DNA of 64,000 bases from Sphingobacteriales bacterium (lineage in GTDB: Bacteria; Bacteroidota; Bacteroidia; Chitinophagales; Chitinophagaceae), in assembly GCA_026391525.1 (NCBI GenBank), contig JAPLEF010000105.1:1-64000 (forward strand), read 5' to 3'. The translations under genes and the position numbers were made by a program. Of this stretch, positions 59,785 to 64,000 are shown in pieces. Every line of letters starts with the position of its first letter. The first letter of the stretch is position 1. Below the pieces are notes generated by a model. That model ran no database searches, was not told the DNA's origin, and saw only the letters and a list, made by a program, of their open reading frames with translations.

Positions 59785-59805
59785 CTTAAATAGGGAAAAA
59801 TCAAT

Positions 59806-60663
59806 TTAATCAGTAGTTGGGCATTTATAAGTACCGATATTGAAAGAAATACCTATTTCAGCAATCACATACTGATCGCGTTGTTTGCTCCATCCTCTTT
59901 GGCGGCCTGGTACGCTGCTGAGCATGTTAGTGGGGTTAATCTCATAAGAACGGTCTTGCATGAGATAAGCCAGAGAAGGTCCATTTGGTCCATCAGGGAA
60001 ATAAGGGTTCTTAGGAGCAAATGTGGTACTAACGTCATCGAGGTAATCAGTGGTAGTAAAACGTTGACAAACTTCAATACTGAGGTTCATTTTCTCATTG
60101 ATGCTGTATTTAATCCCTACACCGAAAGGAATGCAAACAGCCATGGTATTGTATTCTTTTCGGCCCTCAAAACCACCGGTTTGCCCTTCAGTACCTAAAG
60201 GCCGAAGAAAAACTTTCTCGCCATTGTAATAAGCATAGGGATCATAAGTGAATAAGCCCAACCCTAAAGTTACATAAGGGGTAAAGCTATGATCGGGGTC
60301 ATTGGGTATATATTTAAAGAAATTAAAATCCCCCTGAACAGCCAGTTCAAACAGGTTAGAATTGAAGCTCAGGTTACGGGTACGCTGATAATCATTCTTA
60401 CTGTAAACATCACTATACCCTACCTGGGCATAACGGCCAGCGATACGCAAGCCAACATAATTTCCGAATTGCTTCCTGAAAAATATCCCAACAGCCGGTT
60501 TGGGCCGGTTAAGGCCTGCACGGGTATTAAGATCGCCAAAATAATGGGCGGCACCAACAGTAACGCCAAATTCTCCCTGATGCTCATAACCGTTTTGCGC
60601 TTTGGGGCTGAACCAACTTATCAAACCCACCAAAAAGAAAATAATTTTACTCTTCACTTTCAA
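59806..60663 (-). CDS. DUF6089/PorG-like outer-membrane beta-barrel protein
   Basis: Signal peptide; YEHQGEFGVTVGAAHYFGDLNTRAGLNRPKPAVGIFFRKQF. Confidence 0.8.
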   Translation of the reverse strand: MKVKSKIIFFLVGLISWFSPKAQNGYEHQGEFGVTVGAAHYFGDLNTRAGLNRPKPAVGIFFRKQFGNYVGLRIAGRYAQVGYSDVYSKNDYQRTRNLSFNSNLFELAVQGDFNFFKYIPNDPDHSFTPYVTLGLGLFTYDPYAYYNGEKVFLRPLGTEGQTGGFEGRKEYNTMAVCIPFGVGIKYSINEKMNLSIEVCQRFTTTDYLDDVSTTFAPKNPYFPDGPNGPSLAYLMQDRSYEINPTNMLSSVPGRQRGWSKQRDQYVIAEIGISFNIGTYKCPTTD

Positions 60664-60803
60664 ATAAATTTAGTTTGAGATAAAAAAACTGCGTAAAGAT
60701 AAGTTAACCAGATAAAATGAGTGCTTAAAACGATGAAAATAAAGATTTGTTTTATGTTAAACGAATAATCTGCTATTTTCTGCTTATCCGATTGTTAAAA
60801 TAA

Positions 60804-60943
60804 TACCGATTAGACAAACAATATAGTCCAATATCGGCTATCGCCTCATTGTACTATTTGTTTGATACCATCGGCATTTACTCCCGAAAGCATTCGGGAT
60901 AAGATTTATAAAATATTGGCATATTATATAAATCACATTGGTA
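60804..60943. repeat. Structured intergenic repeat, copy B
   Basis: ~140 bp, near-identical to 46365..46506. Confidence 0.92.
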
Positions 60944-60955
60944 GGTATAATTTTA

Positions 60956-61447
60956 TCAATGAACCGCCTTTTCCACCCTAAGGCCTGCACTCATCACTTG
61001 CTGAAGGGGGTCGTCGCGCATGATCTGCTGTAATTCAAAGTTGTAAATGCCGGGTTTTACAAAGCGCCTGGGTTTGTTGAACAGGTTTTTCCGAACCTCC
61101 CAGATATCATTCATCCCGGTTCCTTCCCATCCAGAGGCATCCTCGCCCAGTTGCAGGTTTACTTTTTGTTTATACATGGTATCGCCCGGTGACTGTAACC
61201 CCACGTTTAGCCATATATTATTATATCGGTAAGCATCTGTATGCCGTATGATGATGAACATCTGATAAGCAGCAGAAGTATCGCTGATGAGAAACTGGCC
61301 TTTTGCAGGGTTGTTGCTTTTCCAATCATTATTCCTGAAGGCCTGGCTTTGTTCAAAAACATCCAATTGTTTACACCCCATCAAACTTCCCAGAAGGATG
61401 AATAAAGCTATGAGCTTTTTTGGATGATTATAGAAATAGAAGGTCAT
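60956..61447 (-). CDS. gldH: Gliding motility lipoprotein GldH
   Basis: Lipobox LGSLMGCK; IWLNVGLQSPGDTMYKQKVNLQLGEDASGWEGTGMNDIWEVR. Confidence 0.85.
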   Translation of the reverse strand: MTFYFYNHPKKLIALFILLGSLMGCKQLDVFEQSQAFRNNDWKSNNPAKGQFLISDTSAAYQMFIIIRHTDAYRYNNIWLNVGLQSPGDTMYKQKVNLQLGEDASGWEGTGMNDIWEVRKNLFNKPRRFVKPGIYNFELQQIMRDDPLQQVMSAGLRVEKAVH

Positions 61448-61486
61448 GCTTCAAAATTAATGGAATTGATAAATTGGCAACCACTA

Positions 61487-62362
61487 TTAAAGTACATTAA
61501 GTACCTGTTCCTTCGCTTTTTCGAGTTCATCTTTCATTTGAACCACACATTGCTGTATGGCTGCGTCGTAGGCTTTACTTCCGGTAGTGTTGATCTCCCT
61601 TCCGATTTCCTGCAATACGAAAGATAATTTCTTCCCTTTACCCGCATCGGTGGAATGTATGATATCCGTAAAATAACTGCAATGCTGCCGCAGACGGATC
61701 TGTTCTTCATGGATATCAATTTTCTCCATGTAATAAATCAATTCCTGTTCCATCCTGTTATGATCAATATTTTCCTGACCAACATGCTTTACTAATAATT
61801 GCTGGATCTCCTCTTTGATACGGATCATGCGGTTGGGTTCCAGTTTGAGTATCGCTTCTTCCTGATCACGGATATTAGAAATTCTGCTGAGCAGGTCTTT
61901 CTCGATAGAAGCACCTTCTTCTTCGCGGTGTTGGTTGAGGCCGGCAATGGCTTCCATCAGCACGGTGTTGAACTGGATGAAGTCGTTTTCATTGAGTACT
62001 TCGGTACTCGGACTAACCACTTCGGGCAAACGAAGTAAGGAACTGAGTACGGCATTGGTATCGATATTCAGTTCGCCAGCCAGCTGATTCAATTGCTGAT
62101 AATAAGCCCTGATTAGATCGGTATTGATTACAACAGGCTTTGAAGTGCCGTTCTGCTTGATGTTCACATAACAATCAATGGTGCCACGGATAAGTTGTTC
62201 CTGCAAGCTGTTGCGGATTTCAAATTCATATGGACGAAGCAACGGAGGAAGTTTTAACTGAAGTTCGAATTGTTTTCCATTGAGCGCTTTCACTTCCACC
62301 ACAAAAGTTTTATCTGCAAAAGTTTGTTCCGCCCTTCCAAAACCTGTCATCGATTTAATCAT
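61487..62362 (-). CDS. yicC: YicC family protein
   Basis: MIKSMTGFGRAEQ; C-terminal LSFVLQEIGREINTTGSKA. Confidence 0.93.
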   Translation of the reverse strand: MIKSMTGFGRAEQTFADKTFVVEVKALNGKQFELQLKLPPLLRPYEFEIRNSLQEQLIRGTIDCYVNIKQNGTSKPVVINTDLIRAYYQQLNQLAGELNIDTNAVLSSLLRLPEVVSPSTEVLNENDFIQFNTVLMEAIAGLNQHREEEGASIEKDLLSRISNIRDQEEAILKLEPNRMIRIKEEIQQLLVKHVGQENIDHNRMEQELIYYMEKIDIHEEQIRLRQHCSYFTDIIHSTDAGKGKKLSFVLQEIGREINTTGSKAYDAAIQQCVVQMKDELEKAKEQVLNVL

Positions 62363-62448
62363 GATGTTTCAATTTCATGCAAGGTATTGCTTATTGTCAT
62401 GCCAAAAAGATGAGAGATAACTGCTTGTTCAAAAAAATGAAATTAAAA

Positions 62449-62520
62449 AAAGCCCGGTAAAAAATTACCGGACTTTAGTATATGGATGGGTTAGTAAGTA
62501 CCAGGATCAAAAATCCTTGC
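62449..62520 (-). ncRNA. Candidate small RNA or attenuated leader upstream of yicC
   Basis: AGGAT-TTTTG-ATCCT hairpin, then AAAGTCCGGTAA-TTTT-TTACCGGGCTTT followed by T-tract; no ORF between them. Confidence 0.35.
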
Positions 62521-62841
62521 ACAATATTAAAATTTATTTTTGCTAACTGGAAAAATATTTACAACTATTTTATCAACATTTTTTTTTAGCCTGTGGATAA
62601 GGATCATCATGATGTGTTTGATGTGATGCTTTTTATCATTCCAAAAGTGATATTTTTTTACTCACGTCTCTTTAAAAAAGAAGCAAATTAGAACTTACAA
62701 AACAATGCATAAGTAAAAACATCATACGGTAAAATCTAAAGTTCATCCAGGTGAAAGCACCACCGTTATTGAATTATAGCACATATCAGCACATCTGTGA
62801 TTTGCAAAGGAAAGCACATTACCTTTGTAAAAAATTGGCTT

Positions 62842-63801
62842 ATGCAATTTCCATCTCCTGTTTCAATTGAATGGATCGCTGAATTTATTGATGCCCAAAT
62901 TATCGGTCACCGTTCCGGAATGGCAACCGGCATCAATGAGATACACAAAGTAGGTATTGGCGACCTTGTATTTGTAGATCATCCCAAATATTACAGTAAA
63001 TGCATCAACAGCGAAGCCAGTTTCATCATCATCAATAAAGCAATGGAAGTACCCGATGGTAAAGCTTTGCTGGTAGTAAACCAGCCGTTTGAAGCGTATT
63101 GTAAAATTGTAAATCACTTCAGACCATTTGAACCTGCAACAGAACTTATCAGCAGTTCTGCACAAATCGGTGAAGGCACAACCATCTATCCAACTGTTTT
63201 TATTGGCCACCATGTAAAGATCGGAAAGCATTGCATCATCCATCCCCAGGTAACCATTCTAGATCATTGTATCATTGGAGACCATGTAGTGATACAGGCC
63301 GGCACTGTAATCGGAAGCAATTCCTTTTATTATAATGGGAAAAAAGACAGGGAAGTTTGGTATAAAAAAATGCCGGATTGCGGAAGGGTAATCATTGAAG
63401 ATGAAGTGGAGATCGGCGCCTCATGCACCATCGACAGAGGTGTGAGCCACGACACCATAATCGGCAAAGGAAGTAAACTCGATAACCTCATCCATATCGG
63501 ACATGATACGGTGATTGGTAAAAATGTATTGATTGCCGCACAAGTAGGTGTTGCCGGCGTAGTGAATATTAATGATGGGGTGATTTTATGGGGACAGGTT
63601 GGTGTAAGTAAAACGCTTACAATCGGAGAAAATGCCGTTGTACTTGCACAAAGCGGCATACCTGGCAATCTGGAAGCGGGACAGGTTTATTTCGGTTCTC
63701 CGGCACAAGATGCAAGAACCAAACAAAAAGAACTTGTATGGGTGAAACGCATCCCTGAATTATGGGCTAAAGTGATGGGACAAAAAAACACAACTGATTA
63801 A
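62842..63801 (+). CDS. lpxD: LpxD-like UDP-3-O-acylglucosamine N-acyltransferase
   Basis: Left-handed beta-helix hexapeptide repeats ([27 protein letters not shown]...); start trimmed to 62842. Confidence 0.8.
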   Translation: MQFPSPVSIEWIAEFIDAQIIGHRSGMATGINEIHKVGIGDLVFVDHPKYYSKCINSEASFIIINKAMEVPDGKALLVVNQPFEAYCKIVNHFRPFEPATELISSSAQIGEGTTIYPTVFIGHHVKIGKHCIIHPQVTILDHCIIGDHVVIQAGTVIGSNSFYYNGKKDREVWYKKMPDCGRVIIEDEVEIGASCTIDRGVSHDTIIGKGSKLDNLIHIGHDTVIGKNVLIAAQVGVAGVVNINDGVILWGQVGVSKTLTIGENAVVLAQSGIPGNLEAGQVYFGSPAQDARTKQKELVWVKRIPELWAKVMGQKNTTD

Positions 63802-64000
63802 GGCGATGGCATAAAATCATAGGGCAGTGCATCAGCTACTTTATCCCATGTCCAATAACCGTTAATGGTTAAATCATTCTGCTCATAATAATAACCATTC
63901 GATTCAATATGTACCGGCTGCCCGGCCTGAAATTGCAAGGTAGAAAACTGAAATGCTGAGGGTTCTTCCTCATTCTCTTTCAAATAACCATCAGCGGGTT
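63798..64000 (-). CDS. Partial CDS, C-terminal end of a hypothetical protein running off the window
   Basis: Open frame continues to the window edge (...NPLMVI-side in-frame, no upstream stop seen); product not recognised. Confidence 0.45.
   Translation of the reverse strand, partial: PADGYLKENEEEPSAFQFSTLQFQAGQPVHIESNGYYYEQNDLTINGYWTWDKVADALPYDFMPSP

Noticed and set aside
59749-59812. Possible 21-aa ORF MGSKHKKTVVNINGLNREKSI
   Set aside because: Overlaps the terminator hairpin and has no convincing independent support.
1-64000. CRISPR arrays, tRNA/rRNA genes, prophage, restriction-modification or toxin-antitoxin systems
   Set aside because: Looked for by reading repeats and ORF products; none was supported.

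Overview
The window looks like a chromosomal segment from a Bacteroidota member, probably Chitinophagaceae-like. This placement is inferred from gene content (GldC, GldE, GldH, DUF4290, DUF6089/PorG-like protein, twin OmpH genes beside bamA, split transketolase); no search was run. Most of it is densely packed core genes: phosphate uptake, an ECF sigma-factor module, the mreBCD-mrdA-rodA shape operon, purD, a POT-OPT-POT peptide-transport cluster, DUF1501/DUF1800, an AlkB-like hydroxylase, serS, gcvH, murA, gmk, gliding genes, NAD kinase, a two-component system, psd/cdsA, dusB, tadA, rpmH-rnpA-yidD, murI, ompH x2, bamA, uppS, yicC and an lpxD-like acyltransferase. I saw no CRISPR array, phage, intact transposase, toxin-antitoxin or recognisable defence island, and no tRNA or rRNA. 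I found no convincing new multi-gene system. The most interesting signals are small: (1) a structured ~140-bp intergenic repeat present at 46.3 kb (with an internal 77-bp duplication) and at 60.8 kb; (2) an ECF-sigma operon whose second gene carries four spaced V-P-x-G-[YF]-F-[ED] motifs; (3) an unlisted 54-aa secreted Lys/Cys-rich small protein at 46.55-46.71 kb; (4) a heptamer repeat GTTTAAG that runs through the stop codon of the AlkB-like gene; (5) an AT-rich divergent intergenic region at 62.4-62.8 kb with an orphan terminator/sRNA candidate and a DnaA-box match. Several ORF-track entries are antisense or repeat-derived artefacts, and several starts were trimmed.
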